This document shows positions 45,484 through 56,337 of a DNA stretch of 64,000 nucleotides, in pieces. Every line of letters begins with the position of its first letter. Position 1 is the stretch's first letter. The notes under the pieces were generated by a model. It made no database searches and was not told where the DNA came from. It saw only the letters and a program-made list of their open reading frames with translations. Origin of the DNA: Azomonas agilis (lineage in GTDB: Bacteria; Pseudomonadota; Gammaproteobacteria; Pseudomonadales; Pseudomonadaceae); assembly GCF_007830255.1 (NCBI RefSeq), contig NZ_VLKG01000001.1, positions 310,001 through 374,000 on the forward strand, in the 5' to 3' direction. Both the position numbers and the translations under genes were made by a program.

Positions 45484-46503
45484 ATGAGTCTACGCATCCC
45501 CCGAGTGTCCCATGAGCCCAGCGATATTCTGGCCAGCCTGTGCAAGGCGGCGGGCGATCCGCTGCGTTTGAATATTTTACGGGCACTCAGCAATGACTCT
45601 TTTGGGGTTTTGGAACTCACTCAGGTGTTTGCCATTGGCCAATCTGGGATGAGCCACCACCTTAAAGTCTTAGCCCAAGCAGGACTGGTGGCCACGCGTA
45701 GGGAAGGAAATGCCATTTTTTATCGTCGGGCCTTACCTAGCCCCGCTTGCCCCAGCGGAGCCTTACACAGCGTGTTATTGGATACGCTGGAAGCAGTGGA
45801 ATTAGCACCCGATATTCAACAGCGTATTACAGCCGTTCACGCCCAGCGTCGAGCCGCCAGTGAGGAATTTTTCACCCGACTAGCCGGTAGTTTTCAGAAA
45901 CGCCAAGATCTAATTGCAGGACTGCCCCAATACCGCGACAGCTTATTGGCGTTTTTAGAGGCGCTACAGATCCCCCATAGTGCCCATGTGTTAGAAGTAG
46001 GCCCTGGAGAAGGTCGTCTTCTCCCGGATTTAGCGGCTCGATTTGCCCAAGTAACGGCCATCGACAGCAGTTCAGCCATGCTGGAGCGAGCCCGTCAACA
46101 CTGTAGGGAGCAAGGCTGTGACAACGTAGCCTTTATGTTAGGCGATGTACTCCAAGCCTCTTGCCCTCCTACGGATTGTTTAATTTTAAATATGGTACTG
46201 CACCACCTCGCAGCCCCCGGAGAAGCCCTACAGCAGTTGGCTGACCTACTCCACCCCAAAGGTAGTTTACTGATCACAGAGCTTTGCCAACATCAGCAAA
46301 GTTGGGCACGAGAAGTCTGTGGAGATCTATGGCTAGGATTTGAACAGGAAGAGCTGGCTCGTTGGGCCAGCTCAGCCGGATTAATTCCCGGTGAAACACT
46401 GTACATTGGATTAAAAAACGGTTTTCAGATCCAAATTAGGCACTTCGCCAAACCTGATCTGGAGCATCAAGGCACCACCGATACTTTAGGAATCAATCAA
46501 TGA
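45484..46503 (+). CDS. sahR: ArsR-type regulator fused to SAM-methyltransferase domain (SahR-like)
   Basis: A 339-residue protein. The N-terminal ArsR winged helix (about 10-95) shows [30 protein letters not shown] and [11 protein letters not shown]. From about 150 follows a class I methyltransferase fold with SAM loop [16 protein letters not shown] (about 168-183). SahR proteins of this build repress methionine-cycle genes and sense S-adenosylhomocysteine. Overlap of four bases with metK and the inverted repeat at the promoter both fit autoregulation of the sahR-metK pair. Symbol assigned by architecture and context; Pseudomonas has a like pair. Confidence 0.8.
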   Translation: MSLRIPRVSHEPSDILASLCKAAGDPLRLNILRALSNDSFGVLELTQVFAIGQSGMSHHLKVLAQAGLVATRREGNAIFYRRALPSPACPSGALHSVLLDTLEAVELAPDIQQRITAVHAQRRAASEEFFTRLAGSFQKRQDLIAGLPQYRDSLLAFLEALQIPHSAHVLEVGPGEGRLLPDLAARFAQVTAIDSSSAMLERARQHCREQGCDNVAFMLGDVLQASCPPTDCLILNMVLHHLAAPGEALQQLADLLHPKGSLLITELCQHQQSWAREVCGDLWLGFEQEELARWASSAGLIPGETLYIGLKNGFQIQIRHFAKPDLEHQGTTDTLGINQ

Positions 46504-47690
46504 GCGAATACTCTGTTTTCACCTCTGAATCCGTTTCAGAAGGCCACCCGGACAAGATTGCCGACCAAATCTCCGATGCCGTGCTAGATGCCATCATCGC
46601 CGAAGACAAGCACGCCCGCGTAGCCTGTGAGACGATGGTTAAAACTGGGGTAGCCATTGTGTCCGGTGAAATCACCACCTCTGCGTGGATTGATTTGGAA
46701 CAGTTGGTGCGCAACGTCATTGTCGATATTGGCTATGACAGCTCCAACGTGGGTTATGACGGGCATACCTGCGGCATCATCAATATCATCGGTAAGCAGT
46801 CTCCCGACATCAACCAAGGTGTGGATCGCGCTAAGCCCGAAGATCAGGGTGCCGGTGACCAAGGTTTGATGTTCGGTTATGCCAGCAACGAAACCGAGGT
46901 GCTGATGCCCGCGCCCATCACCTTTTCCCACCGTTTGGTGGAGCGTCAAGCCGAAGCGCGCAAATCCGGTTTACTGCCTTGGCTGCGTCCCGACGCTAAG
47001 TCCCAAGTCACCTGCCGCTACGAAAACGGCAAAGTCGTGGGTATCGATGCGGTGGTATTGTCCACTCAGCACAACCCAGAAATCAGCCAAGCCGACCTGC
47101 AAGAAGCGGTGATGGAGCTGATCATCAAGCACACATTGCCCGCAGAATTGCTGCACAAAGGCACTCAGTTCCACATTAACCCAACGGGCCAGTTCATCAT
47201 CGGTGGCCCGGTGGGTGACTGCGGTCTGACTGGGCGTAAGATTATCGTGGACTCCTATGGCGGCATGGCCCGTCATGGTGGTGGTGCATTCTCGGGCAAA
47301 GATCCGTCTAAAGTAGACCGTTCAGCCGCTTACGCAGGCCGCTATGTGGCTAAAAATATCGTGGCGGCGGGTTTGGCCGATCGTTGCGAAATTCAAGTGT
47401 CCTATGCCATCGGCGTGGCTCAACCGACCTCTATTTCCCTGAATACCTTTGGTACGGGCCGGATTGGGGATGACAAGATCATCCAACTGGTGCGCGAGCA
47501 TTTCGATCTACGCCCTTACGCTATCACCAAGATGCTGGATCTGTTGCATCCCATGTACAAAGCTACGGCGGCTTACGGTCACTTTGGCCGTCAATCTGAA
47601 GAAATCACGGTTAAGGGTGATACCTTCAATACTTTTACTTGGGAGCGTACCGATAAAGCCGATCTGCTGCGGGATGCGGCTGGGCTTTAA
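46500..47690 (+). CDS. metK: S-adenosylmethionine synthetase
   Basis: A 396-residue enzyme making SAM from methionine and ATP. Family signatures: [20 protein letters not shown] (about 10-29), [12 protein letters not shown] (about 119-130) and [16 protein letters not shown] (about 260-275). The ATG overlaps the sahR stop. SAM made here feeds, among others, the radical-SAM enzyme NifB encoded 10 kb away, although that link is only metabolic. Confidence 0.98.
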   Translation: MSEYSVFTSESVSEGHPDKIADQISDAVLDAIIAEDKHARVACETMVKTGVAIVSGEITTSAWIDLEQLVRNVIVDIGYDSSNVGYDGHTCGIINIIGKQSPDINQGVDRAKPEDQGAGDQGLMFGYASNETEVLMPAPITFSHRLVERQAEARKSGLLPWLRPDAKSQVTCRYENGKVVGIDAVVLSTQHNPEISQADLQEAVMELIIKHTLPAELLHKGTQFHINPTGQFIIGGPVGDCGLTGRKIIVDSYGGMARHGGGAFSGKDPSKVDRSAAYAGRYVAKNIVAAGLADRCEIQVSYAIGVAQPTSISLNTFGTGRIGDDKIIQLVREHFDLRPYAITKMLDLLHPMYKATAAYGHFGRQSEEITVKGDTFNTFTWERTDKADLLRDAAGL

Positions 47691-47703
47691 GCCTCAACAA
47701 AAA

Positions 47704-47726
47704 CCCCGGCAAGCCGGGGTTTTTTT
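47704..47726. terminator. terminator between metK and the rnf operon end
   Basis: CCCCGGC-aa-GCCGGGG followed by seven T, with five A on the left side, so it can serve both convergent units. Confidence 0.9.
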
Positions 47727-47753
47727 ATGCTCACGCCAAAGACAGCATTACAA

Positions 47754-48173
47754 TTAATGCGCTGTGTCTTCGTGGTCGTGGCTATGGCCTTCACCACCAC
47801 AGGTATGCTCACTGTGTGGCGGGCCTTCTGGCAAGGTATCACTCAGATAGGCTTTTACCGCCACACGCGGATCTAACTCAGCCGTCGTCACTAATTGCAC
47901 GCCACGCTCACCCAAACGACGGATCACTCCGTCTCCGGCGGTCATCACGATGGCTACATCAACAAAATGCAGCGGATGGCGCTCAGGATAGGTTTGGGTA
48001 TGCCACAGATGCAACACGCTGGACTCTTCCAACTCCAGCGTATAAATCAGCTCAGGCTCTGGGCGCTCAGGCCAGACATCAAACACTTGCCAACGTTGTG
48101 CGCGACCGGCATGGTTTGAAATCTGACCCTCTTCCGTAACGGCCACTGCGATCAGTAGACGCTTGTCGGTCAT
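47754..48173 (-). CDS. NifX/NafY-family cofactor-binding-like protein with His-rich tail
   Basis: A 139-residue protein with the dinitrogenase iron-molybdenum cofactor-binding fold of NifX and the NifB C-terminus: IAVAVTEEGQISNHAGRAQRWQVFDV (read in parts), HFVDVAIVMTAGDGVIRRLGERGVQLV. The usual HFG becomes HAG. The last 25 residues are rich in His with one Cys (SEHTCGGEGHSHDHEDTAH), a likely metal-binding tail. The start overlaps the nafY stop by four bases. It is the last gene of the rnf operon and is presumably NifA-controlled. It may carry NifB-co/FeMo-co or a metal; the exact role is unknown. Confidence 0.75.
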   Translation of the reverse strand: MTDKRLLIAVAVTEEGQISNHAGRAQRWQVFDVWPERPEPELIYTLELEESSVLHLWHTQTYPERHPLHFVDVAIVMTAGDGVIRRLGERGVQLVTTAELDPRVAVKAYLSDTLPEGPPHSEHTCGGEGHSHDHEDTAH

Positions 48174-48892
48174 GCCGCACCCTCTTCATCCGACAGATCA
48201 AAGCCAAAACGCTCTTCTGCTGGAACACCGAGCAGTTTAGCTAACCACGGCGGCGGAGCGTTTTCCATGCGGGATTGCAATTCGGCCATCATGTCAGCGA
48301 CAGAGCCGCCATTGACCTTCTTAACCGGATGGATGCCTGCTCTCACCACCTTGGCTGCTGCCGGCCCACCAATAGACACCACATACAGGACTTGGCAGTC
48401 TTTGATTAACTCAGCGCGCCAACCGTTCTTGTCTTCTGCTGAGTGCGCATCCATGGTGGAGCGCACATCAATCAAGAAGCACTCTTTAACGCTTACTTGG
48501 TAGACCAAAAATCGCAAGCAAGAACCAAAGTGGCCGTCCAACAGCTCCCCGTTGTTAGAGGCTACGGCGACCCGAATGGAACCTTCGGGAAGCGCATCCA
48601 ACTTAACAGGCTGCGGCAGACTATCTTCCCCCGTTTCGCCCCAAAGAATGCGCACCGCATCCTTTAAAGCCGACATGGGTGTATCCAGCATATCCACATC
48701 TTCTTCAGAACCGGCCAGACCGATCTTAAGATCGGTCACCGTAATGTCCTGTAGGGTTTTTTCGGTCAATGGCCCATTGATCTGTTGATGCAAAATCTCT
48801 AACAGCTCTCCCACGCTGGTGCTCGGTAGAGCTCTGGCTGCCAGCGCGATACGCAATGCCGTGTCACGGCTCATGCTTGGGGCGTTATCCAT
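48170..48892 (-). CDS. nafY: nitrogenase accessory protein NafY (FeMo-co chaperone)
   Basis: 240 residues, close to the A. vinelandii NafY length. In that species NafY binds apodinitrogenase by its N-terminal domain and FeMo-co by its C-terminal core. Here the N-terminal helical part (about 1-95) is followed by the core (about 105-225), with NNGELLDGHFGSCLRF placing the FeMo-co ligand at His121, the same number as in A. vinelandii. GAGGAGG stands six bases before the ATG. Located after rnfH, as in A. vinelandii. Confidence 0.9.
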   Translation of the reverse strand: MDNAPSMSRDTALRIALAARALPSTSVGELLEILHQQINGPLTEKTLQDITVTDLKIGLAGSEEDVDMLDTPMSALKDAVRILWGETGEDSLPQPVKLDALPEGSIRVAVASNNGELLDGHFGSCLRFLVYQVSVKECFLIDVRSTMDAHSAEDKNGWRAELIKDCQVLYVVSIGGPAAAKVVRAGIHPVKKVNGGSVADMMAELQSRMENAPPPWLAKLLGVPAEERFGFDLSDEEGAA

Positions 48893-48909
48893 GGGCGGCC
48901 TCCTCAGGC

Positions 48910-49176
48910 TTAATCATCGTCGTCGTCATCATCATCCAGCACCCGAGTGATTTTTTGGTAGATTTCTACTCGGTCGCCTTCCTTCAGAGGATTATCGAGT
49001 TTTGTGAACTTACCGAATATACCCACTTTTTGCTTGGCCAGATCAATGTCTGTGCAATAGCGCAGTAATCCAGATTGCTCAATCGCTTGCTTAACGGTGC
49101 AGCCTTCTTCCACACGGCAGTTCAACAACACGGGCCGATCAGGTGAGGCATAAACTACCGAGATTTTCATAACCAT
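48910..49176 (-). CDS. rnfH: RnfH family protein with poly-aspartate end
   Basis: An 88-residue ubiquitin-fold (beta-grasp) protein of the RnfH/UPF0125 family: [28 protein letters not shown] (in parts), GIFGKF and [11 protein letters not shown]. The chain ends in eight successive Asp residues, which is not part of the fold. The gene sits in the nif-type rnf operon, between rnfE and nafY. Its exact role in electron transfer is unclear. Confidence 0.88.
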   Translation of the reverse strand: MVMKISVVYASPDRPVLLNCRVEEGCTVKQAIEQSGLLRYCTDIDLAKQKVGIFGKFTKLDNPLKEGDRVEIYQKITRVLDDDDDDDD

Positions 49177-49189
49177 TTTTCAGCCAACC

Positions 49190-49873
49190 TCACTGCAACA
49201 CAACCAGTTCGCCGTGGGTTTTGGCGCGGCGCTCGGCAATTTTTCGATCCACAATGCGCTTTCCAGCCAGCAGAAAGCCCAATACGATGAAGGCTCCCGG
49301 CGGCAGAATAGCCAGTAAGATACCTTGGAAGTCAGGGATGATGGTCATTTCCAGCCAATGGAAGTTTTCACCCAACAGCAACGAGGCTTGGGCAAACAGG
49401 GTTCCACTCCCCAAGATTTCCCGAATACCACCGATAATGACCAAGGCTACGGTGAAACCTAAGCCCATGCCCGCACCGTCCAAAATGGAAGGAACCACGG
49501 GATTTTTGCTACTGAAAGACTCAGCACGGCCCATTACAGCGCAGTTAGTTACGATCAAGGCGATGAACAAACCCAGCACTTTATACATCTCGTGCATCCA
49601 GGCATTCATCATCATGTCGGTCAGGGTTACTACCCCTGCAATCACCCCAATCATCACGGGGTTACGCACCTCAGGCGAAATGGCGTGACGCATAGAGGCA
49701 ATGATGCCGTTGGTCATCATGAGCACCATAGTCGTGGCCAAGCCCATACCTAGACCATTGGTAGCACTAGTGGTAACGGCCAGCGCAGGACATAAGGCCA
49801 GCATCTGCACAAAGGCGACGTTATAGTCCCAAAGGCCCGCAGTAAAATATTTAGACAATTTGGGATCGCTCAC
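49190..49873 (-). CDS. rnfE: Rnf complex subunit E
   Basis: A 227-residue integral membrane subunit (about six helices) of the ion-pumping ferredoxin:NAD oxidoreductase, homologous to RnfA and NqrD. Marks: [25 protein letters not shown]-like core, [12 protein letters not shown] with a conserved Cys for the intramembrane iron site. Starts inside the rnfG stop (four-base overlap). Confidence 0.95.
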   Translation of the reverse strand: MSDPKLSKYFTAGLWDYNVAFVQMLALCPALAVTTSATNGLGMGLATTMVLMMTNGIIASMRHAISPEVRNPVMIGVIAGVVTLTDMMMNAWMHEMYKVLGLFIALIVTNCAVMGRAESFSSKNPVVPSILDGAGMGLGFTVALVIIGGIREILGSGTLFAQASLLLGENFHWLEMTIIPDFQGILLAILPPGAFIVLGFLLAGKRIVDRKIAERRAKTHGELVVLQ

Positions 49874-50571
49874 GGCTTAACCTCTTCAGATGTAAATCGT
49901 GCGGCCTGACGCTCTTGGAATTGCAGGGCTTGAACGACGCTTTTCACAATGGCACGGGGGGTAATGGTTGCACCGGCAAATTGATCGAAACGTCCCCCGT
50001 CTTTTTTCACGCCCCAATCTTTCATGGGCGTATTTTTCAAAGATAGGCCGTTGAATACGGTAATCCAGTCACTGCGGGTAATCTCAATCTTATCCGCTAA
50101 ACCGGGGGTTTCTTTGTGGGCCAAAATCCGAGTTCCTAAGATTTCTCCTTCGGAACTTAGGGCGATCAGTTGGTCAATAGGGCCAGCGTAACCAATATTG
50201 CTCACGCGGAACACAATGGCTGTAATCTTGCCATCCTTACGTGCTGGATAGACTTCAACCTGACCTAGCTCGTTGTCTTGCACCATCATGGCATCGGTCA
50301 GAGGGTTGTTGTCGTACAGCTCCGCCGGCAATACCTGACGCAAAACCACCAAGCGATCCGCGATTTGCTCGCGCTCAATCTGGTCTTTAGTCACGACGTT
50401 ACCGAGTAACAGCAAAAATGCGACCAATCCACAGATGGCACCTAAGGAACCACCTTGATATTCAACCTTAGGTCGCCACTCGTCTAAACGTGCCTTAATG
50501 CGGGCATTCAAACTTCCCGGTGCTGCAGGCTCAGTAGGGACAGCACTGTTAGGGCATGTATTCTCAGTCAT
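49870..50571 (-). CDS. rnfG: Rnf complex subunit G (covalent FMN)
   Basis: A 233-residue protein with one membrane helix (about 43-62) and a periplasmic FMN-binding domain. The flavin-transfer motif recognised by ApbE is FAGATITP, with the FMN-bearing Thr near residue 202. The N-terminus (1-40) is a polar extension. Overlaps rnfD by four bases. Part of the electron path to nitrogenase. Confidence 0.95.
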   Translation of the reverse strand: MTENTCPNSAVPTEPAAPGSLNARIKARLDEWRPKVEYQGGSLGAICGLVAFLLLLGNVVTKDQIEREQIADRLVVLRQVLPAELYDNNPLTDAMMVQDNELGQVEVYPARKDGKITAIVFRVSNIGYAGPIDQLIALSSEGEILGTRILAHKETPGLADKIEITRSDWITVFNGLSLKNTPMKDWGVKKDGGRFDQFAGATITPRAIVKSVVQALQFQERQAARFTSEEVKP

Positions 50572-51668
50572 ACCTTATCCACCTCTTTGACTTGGCTTGT
50601 CCACTTGGCAGCTACCAAAGGTTTACCGCTGCTGTTACGACCATAAGCACGAGGCCGCCAGTAACGATCAATCAGCGGAGTCAAGGAGTTCATAAACAGA
50701 ACCGCAAAGGCCACAGCTTCTGGGAAGTTGCCCCAAGTACGAATCAGATACACCAATACACCACAGCTTAAGCCGAAGATGATGCGGCCCGTGCGGCTAA
50801 TCGGGGAAGTAACAGGATCGGTGGCAATGAAGAACGCGCCTAAGATCAAACCACCCGAGGCCAGATGATAGAAACCACCGGGATAAGCTTGAGGATTAAC
50901 CTGCTGCGCAATCACACCCATCAGGAACACAGAACCCAGCATGGTGACTGGAATTTCCCAGTGAATGATCTTTCTCAGTACCAGCCAGATACCACCGGCT
51001 AGCAGCAAAAGCTCGGAGGTTTCCCCCATACTACCCGGCGTAGAACCAAAGAAGGCAGGCCAAAACGAGAAGCTCTGATTCAGGACTTCTTCAGCAGTAC
51101 GGTTTAGGGTCATCTCGGTTTTCAGACCACCCAGAGCCGTGGCACCCACCATAGCATCCGTTAAGGGCATGCCCCCGAAGGTGATGTGCAAACCTTCAAT
51201 GAAGCCAGGAGCGCCGCTGGTGAATAAGGGAGCCGGCAAAGCCCAAGTGGTCATTTGCAGCGGGAAGGCGATCAAAAGTGCCACCCGAGCCAACATGGCA
51301 GGGTTAAAGATGTTCTGACCAATGCCACCATAGAGTTGCTTGCCGATGCCAATAGCAAACAAGCTACCACCGACACCGATCCACCAAGGAGCCCAAGGCG
51401 GCAGTGAAATCGCTAATAACCAGCCGGTCAGCAATGCACTACCATCCAGCAAGCGGCTCATAGGTTGGTTCATCAGGTGCAAGCAAGCCGCTTCGATTGC
51501 AATGGCGCTGCCGCAGGTCACGATAAACAGGTTGATGGCTGGCCAACCGAATAACACTAAACCAAAAAACGTCGCTGGCGCTAAGGCCAGACATACTTGC
51601 AGCATAATACGATCGACGGATGAGCGATCATGGGCAAAAGGCCCTGCTGCAATACTCGGGGAACTCAT
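50568..51668 (-). CDS. rnfD: Rnf complex subunit D (covalent FMN)
   Basis: A 366-residue membrane subunit with about ten helices, related to NqrB. The covalent FMN site is DAMVGATALGGL, with Thr near residue 177; other marks are GGIGQNIFNPAMLARV and ATDPVTSP. Closely packed with rnfC (two-base gap) and rnfG (overlap). It forms the ion-translocating core with RnfA and RnfE. Confidence 0.96.
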   Translation of the reverse strand: MSSPSIAAGPFAHDRSSVDRIMLQVCLALAPATFFGLVLFGWPAINLFIVTCGSAIAIEAACLHLMNQPMSRLLDGSALLTGWLLAISLPPWAPWWIGVGGSLFAIGIGKQLYGGIGQNIFNPAMLARVALLIAFPLQMTTWALPAPLFTSGAPGFIEGLHITFGGMPLTDAMVGATALGGLKTEMTLNRTAEEVLNQSFSFWPAFFGSTPGSMGETSELLLLAGGIWLVLRKIIHWEIPVTMLGSVFLMGVIAQQVNPQAYPGGFYHLASGGLILGAFFIATDPVTSPISRTGRIIFGLSCGVLVYLIRTWGNFPEAVAFAVLFMNSLTPLIDRYWRPRAYGRNSSGKPLVAAKWTSQVKEVDKV

Positions 51669-51670
51669 GA

Positions 51671-53128
51671 CTACACCTCTTGTTTCGGCTTAGCGGTCGC
51701 GGCTTTTTTAGCGGCTTTAGCAGCCGCTTTGGCGGCTTCTTCGGCAGCAACACGGGCCGCACGCGCCTCGGTCTGCTGTTTGATGTAGCTGTTTTTACGC
51801 TCGGTAGTGCGGCGCTCGTCCTGTTTGCCCTTGGCGTACTGGAAGTAATGCACTAAGGGAATATGCGCCGGACATACATAGGAACAGCAACCACAGAGGA
51901 TGCAATCGCGCAGGCCGGCAGTGCTGGCCTGATCTAAGTCATCCACCCGTGCAAACAGCGCCATCTCTAAGGGAGCCAATCCCATAGGGCAAGCATCAAC
52001 GCAACGAGAGCAGCGAATACAAGGCGCTACTTCTTTACGCGGCAGTTCATTTTGCTCTAAAGCCAGCAAACCGGTAGCGCCCTTAATGACAGGGATATCC
52101 AAGGAAGGAATCACACTGCCCATCATGGGGCCACCGAGCATTAACTGAGCCGGTGTGCTGGTCAAGCCGCCGCAGAACTCTATGGCTTCACGAGCTGGAG
52201 TACCAATCAGCACCTCTACGTTACTGGGGTTCTTAACGCAGGCACCGGATACGGTCATCACCCGAGAAATCAAAGGCCGACCATAACGTAATGCCTGTTG
52301 AATGGCGTACACCGTACCCACGTTATGCACCAGCACGCCCACATCGGTACTACGACCACCGGCTGGAACTTCACGGCCCGTTACTTCAAAAATCAACTGC
52401 TTCGCAGAACCCATGGGGTACAGAGCAGGAATAGCCATCACTTCAATAGCACCGTAGTGCGCACTGGCAGCCTTCATGGCCTCAATGGCTTCGGGCTTAT
52501 TGTCTTCAATAGCGATCACGATGCTGTAAGCACGCAGAATGTGCTGCACTAAACGCGCACCGTCTACAATGTCAGCGGCCCGCTCACGCATGATGCGGTC
52601 ATCGGTGGTCAGGTAGGGCTCGCACTCACTACCGTTGATGATCACGGTTTTGATTTCGTGCTTGGCACCCTGCTTTAGCTTCACCGCAGCCGGGAAGATC
52701 GCGCCCCCTAAACCCACTACTCCTGCCTGAGCCACACGCTCAGCCAAAACTTGGGCAGACAGGGCAAAAGGATCGGCCGGAGCGTCTAGCTCAATCCAGC
52801 GATCCTCGCCATCACTTTCCAACACAATGCCCGTCACACTCAAGCCAGAGGGATGAGGGGCTAAAATAGGGCCAATCTCTACGATGACCCCAGAGGTGGG
52901 CGCGTGAATGGGCGCAGAAACCTCAGAGGGCGAGGCCGCAAGCAACTGACCTTTGAGAACCTTGTCACCCACTTTTACCAGCGGCATAGCCTCAGCACCG
53001 GCGTGCTGGCGTAAAGGCAGATACAGCCGCTTAGGCAAGGGCAGGTAAGTAATCTCTGGATTTGCAGAAAGATCCTTACGCGCATCGGGGTGAACGCCAC
53101 CTTGAATGCGGCGAACAAAATTGAACAT
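51671..53128 (-). CDS. rnfC: Rnf complex subunit C (NADH/FMN, two 4Fe-4S)
   Basis: A 485-residue peripheral subunit. N-terminal sandwich (about 1-130), FMN/NADH-binding Rossmann-like domain (about 135-290, VGLGGAIFPAAVK and INGSECEPYLT), SLBB domain, then two 4Fe-4S motifs: CIRCSRCVDACP (about 372-383) and CILCGCCSYVCP (about 411-422). The C-terminus is a Lys/Ala-rich tail (about 455-485). CGGAG stands before the ATG. Confidence 0.97.
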   Translation of the reverse strand: MFNFVRRIQGGVHPDARKDLSANPEITYLPLPKRLYLPLRQHAGAEAMPLVKVGDKVLKGQLLAASPSEVSAPIHAPTSGVIVEIGPILAPHPSGLSVTGIVLESDGEDRWIELDAPADPFALSAQVLAERVAQAGVVGLGGAIFPAAVKLKQGAKHEIKTVIINGSECEPYLTTDDRIMRERAADIVDGARLVQHILRAYSIVIAIEDNKPEAIEAMKAASAHYGAIEVMAIPALYPMGSAKQLIFEVTGREVPAGGRSTDVGVLVHNVGTVYAIQQALRYGRPLISRVMTVSGACVKNPSNVEVLIGTPAREAIEFCGGLTSTPAQLMLGGPMMGSVIPSLDIPVIKGATGLLALEQNELPRKEVAPCIRCSRCVDACPMGLAPLEMALFARVDDLDQASTAGLRDCILCGCCSYVCPAHIPLVHYFQYAKGKQDERRTTERKNSYIKQQTEARAARVAAEEAAKAAAKAAKKAATAKPKQEV

Positions 53129-53157
53129 GGTGAACTCCGGTAATGCGAGACCGCGAC

Positions 53158-53682
53158 TTAGGCAGCTTGGGGTTTAGACCAACGCCAGTTATCCAATGAA
53201 GGGTCTTGAGCGACCAACTCGATGCAGTCCTCTGGGCATGCATCCACACACTTGCCACAGCCGGTACAGGCATCTAGCAATACGCAATGGAGTTGTCCTG
53301 TAGCCCCCACAATGGCATCGGTAGGGCAAGCCTTGTAGCAACGAGTGCAACCGATGCACTCACTAGCCTCAACGCGGGCTAACTTAGGTGCCTCCATCTC
53401 TCCGGCTTCCAAAGTCACCCCCAAAACGCTCGCCAGCTTTTCGGCCAAACCGATACCGCCGGGTGGGCAGCAGGTCACAGGCAGTGTTCCTTCCACCATG
53501 CCTACAGCCGCAGCACCACAGCCTGGAACACCACACTGACCACAGTTACCACCGGGCAGCATTTGCTCCACTTCTTTAAACAGTGGATTTCCATCAGCCA
53601 CGGCAAAATAGCGCGCTGCAACCCCAAGGGCAGCACCCAACAAAACACCCATCAGTGCTAATGCCAAAGTCGCCATTATCAT
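53158..53682 (-). CDS. rnfB: Rnf complex subunit B (ferredoxin-like)
   Basis: A 174-residue subunit that takes electrons to or from ferredoxin/flavodoxin. One N-terminal membrane helix (about 3-26), then GGNCGQCGVPGCG with a 4Fe-4S site (about 45-57 plus a Cys near 71), and two bacterial ferredoxin motifs, CIGCTRCYKACP (about 114-125) and CTGCGKCVDACP (about 143-154). GAGGAG is six bases before the ATG at 53682. Confidence 0.96.
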   Translation of the reverse strand: MIMATLALALMGVLLGAALGVAARYFAVADGNPLFKEVEQMLPGGNCGQCGVPGCGAAAVGMVEGTLPVTCCPPGGIGLAEKLASVLGVTLEAGEMEAPKLARVEASECIGCTRCYKACPTDAIVGATGQLHCVLLDACTGCGKCVDACPEDCIELVAQDPSLDNWRWSKPQAA

Positions 53683-53730
53683 CTAGCACTCCTCGCTGGC
53701 CCCAAGCCAGTCATCATCAAGTTAAAACGA

Positions 53731-54303
53731 TCAGATAAGACCGCCAAAGCCCATAAAGGCCAGAGCAAGTAGGCCTGCTGTAACGAAAGCAATGGGCGCG
53801 CCCGCAAAGACAGCAGGGACATTAGCCAGTGCTAAACGCTCCCGCAGGCCAGCGAAGATAACCATAATCAGAGAAAAGCCTAAGGCAGCACCAAAGCCAA
53901 ACAAAGCAGCTTGAGCTAGGTCGTGATTTTCACGCACGCTAATCAAGGGCACACCCAATACCGCACAGTTGGTAGTAATCAAAGGCAAATAGATGCCTAA
54001 CGCACGGTATAAGCTTGGGCTAAGTTTCTTAATAGCCATCTCAATAAACTGCACCATGGCAGCAATTACCAAGATATAAGCCAAAATACGGATGAACCCA
54101 ATTCCTAATGGCTGTAATACATAATGCTCTAGCAGCCAACTACTGATACCACCCAAGGTCATAACCAGAGTCGTGGCAACTCCAAGACCTACTGAGGGAT
54201 CTAATTTGCTAGATACCCCCATAAACGGGCAAAGCCCTAGAAAGCTAACCAGCACCACGTTGTTGACCAGCACAGTGGCGATCAAAAACAACAGGTATTC
54301 CAT
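53731..54303 (-). CDS. rnfA: Rnf complex subunit A
   Basis: A 190-residue membrane subunit with six helices, homologous to RnfE and NqrE. ATG 54303 is chosen over GTG 54315: it has AAGGTGAGG six bases before it and gives the family start [19 protein letters not shown]. Marks: [11 protein letters not shown] and [12 protein letters not shown] with the paired conserved cysteines for the intramembrane iron centre. First gene of the operon, with a sigma-54 promoter and NifA sites upstream. Confidence 0.96.
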   Translation of the reverse strand: MEYLLFLIATVLVNNVVLVSFLGLCPFMGVSSKLDPSVGLGVATTLVMTLGGISSWLLEHYVLQPLGIGFIRILAYILVIAAMVQFIEMAIKKLSPSLYRALGIYLPLITTNCAVLGVPLISVRENHDLAQAALFGFGAALGFSLIMVIFAGLRERLALANVPAVFAGAPIAFVTAGLLALAFMGFGGLI

Positions 54304-54345
54304 ATAGCGCCTCACCTTATGGCTAAATTGGCTAAAAGCTTAAGG

Positions 54346-54364
54346 CGCCCGTCTATAGCGGGCG
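54346..54364 (-). other. hairpin in the rnf mRNA leader
   Basis: CGCCCG-tctatag-CGGGCG. Judged from the promoter at 54382-54397, transcription would start near 54371, so this hairpin is at the very 5' end of the rnf message. Confidence 0.5.
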
Positions 54365-54381
54365 TACTGAGTGCTGGCTGC

Positions 54382-54397
54382 TGCATCAAACATGCCA
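54382..54397 (-). promoter_or_regulatory. sigma-54 promoter for rnfABCDGEH
   Basis: The minus strand reads TGGCAT-gtttg-ATGCA. The invariant GG and GC are correctly spaced and 9 of the 11 TGGCAC-N5-TTGCA positions match. Two TGT-N10-ACA sites lie about 110 and 150 bases upstream on this strand. Confidence 0.85.
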
Positions 54398-54504
54398 TGA
54401 ATAATTTTGAAACAAAAATGAACAACAATACTTTCTAGATCCTGATTTACATCAATGAACCAATAAAAAAATCATCATCCATTATTTGCTACTGGACTCC
54501 GACT

Positions 54505-54520
54505 TGTAAGCTTTATGACA
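54505..54520. promoter_or_regulatory. NifA upstream activator site 1 (rnf/nifL interval)
   Basis: TGT-aagctttatg-ACA, an exact TGT-N10-ACA. Lies 107 bases from the rnf -24/-12 element and 129 bases from the nifL one. Confidence 0.8.
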
Positions 54521-54546
54521 ATAAGGCATTTAAGGCTTCGTTTCAT

Positions 54547-54562
54547 TGTGGTATTTCGCACA
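54547..54562. promoter_or_regulatory. NifA upstream activator site 2 (rnf/nifL interval)
   Basis: TGT-ggtatttcgc-ACA, an exact TGT-N10-ACA, 42 bases (four helical turns) from site 1. Lies 149 bases from the rnf element and 87 bases from the nifL element. Confidence 0.8.
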
Positions 54563-54649
54563 GAAATGTAGTCTCAAAGGGTAATTTATTCGGGATTTTG
54601 TGACGGATTTGTTCAGATTGCGTTCTACCATGAGCCTCTTTCGGATATA

Positions 54650-54665
54650 GGGCATGCTCCTTGCA
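54650..54665 (+). promoter_or_regulatory. candidate sigma-54 promoter for nifLA
   Basis: GGGCAT-gctcc-TTGCA. Invariant GG/GC spacing and the TTGCA half are exact; two -24 positions differ from TGGCAC. It stands 90 bases before the nifL start. I saw no NtrC-like dyad nearby. Confidence 0.65.
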
Positions 54666-54676
54666 AAAACACTTAG

Positions 54677-56317
<1,641 letters not shown>

Positions 56318-56337
56318 TTTCAGCGCAAGGGCCGCTC

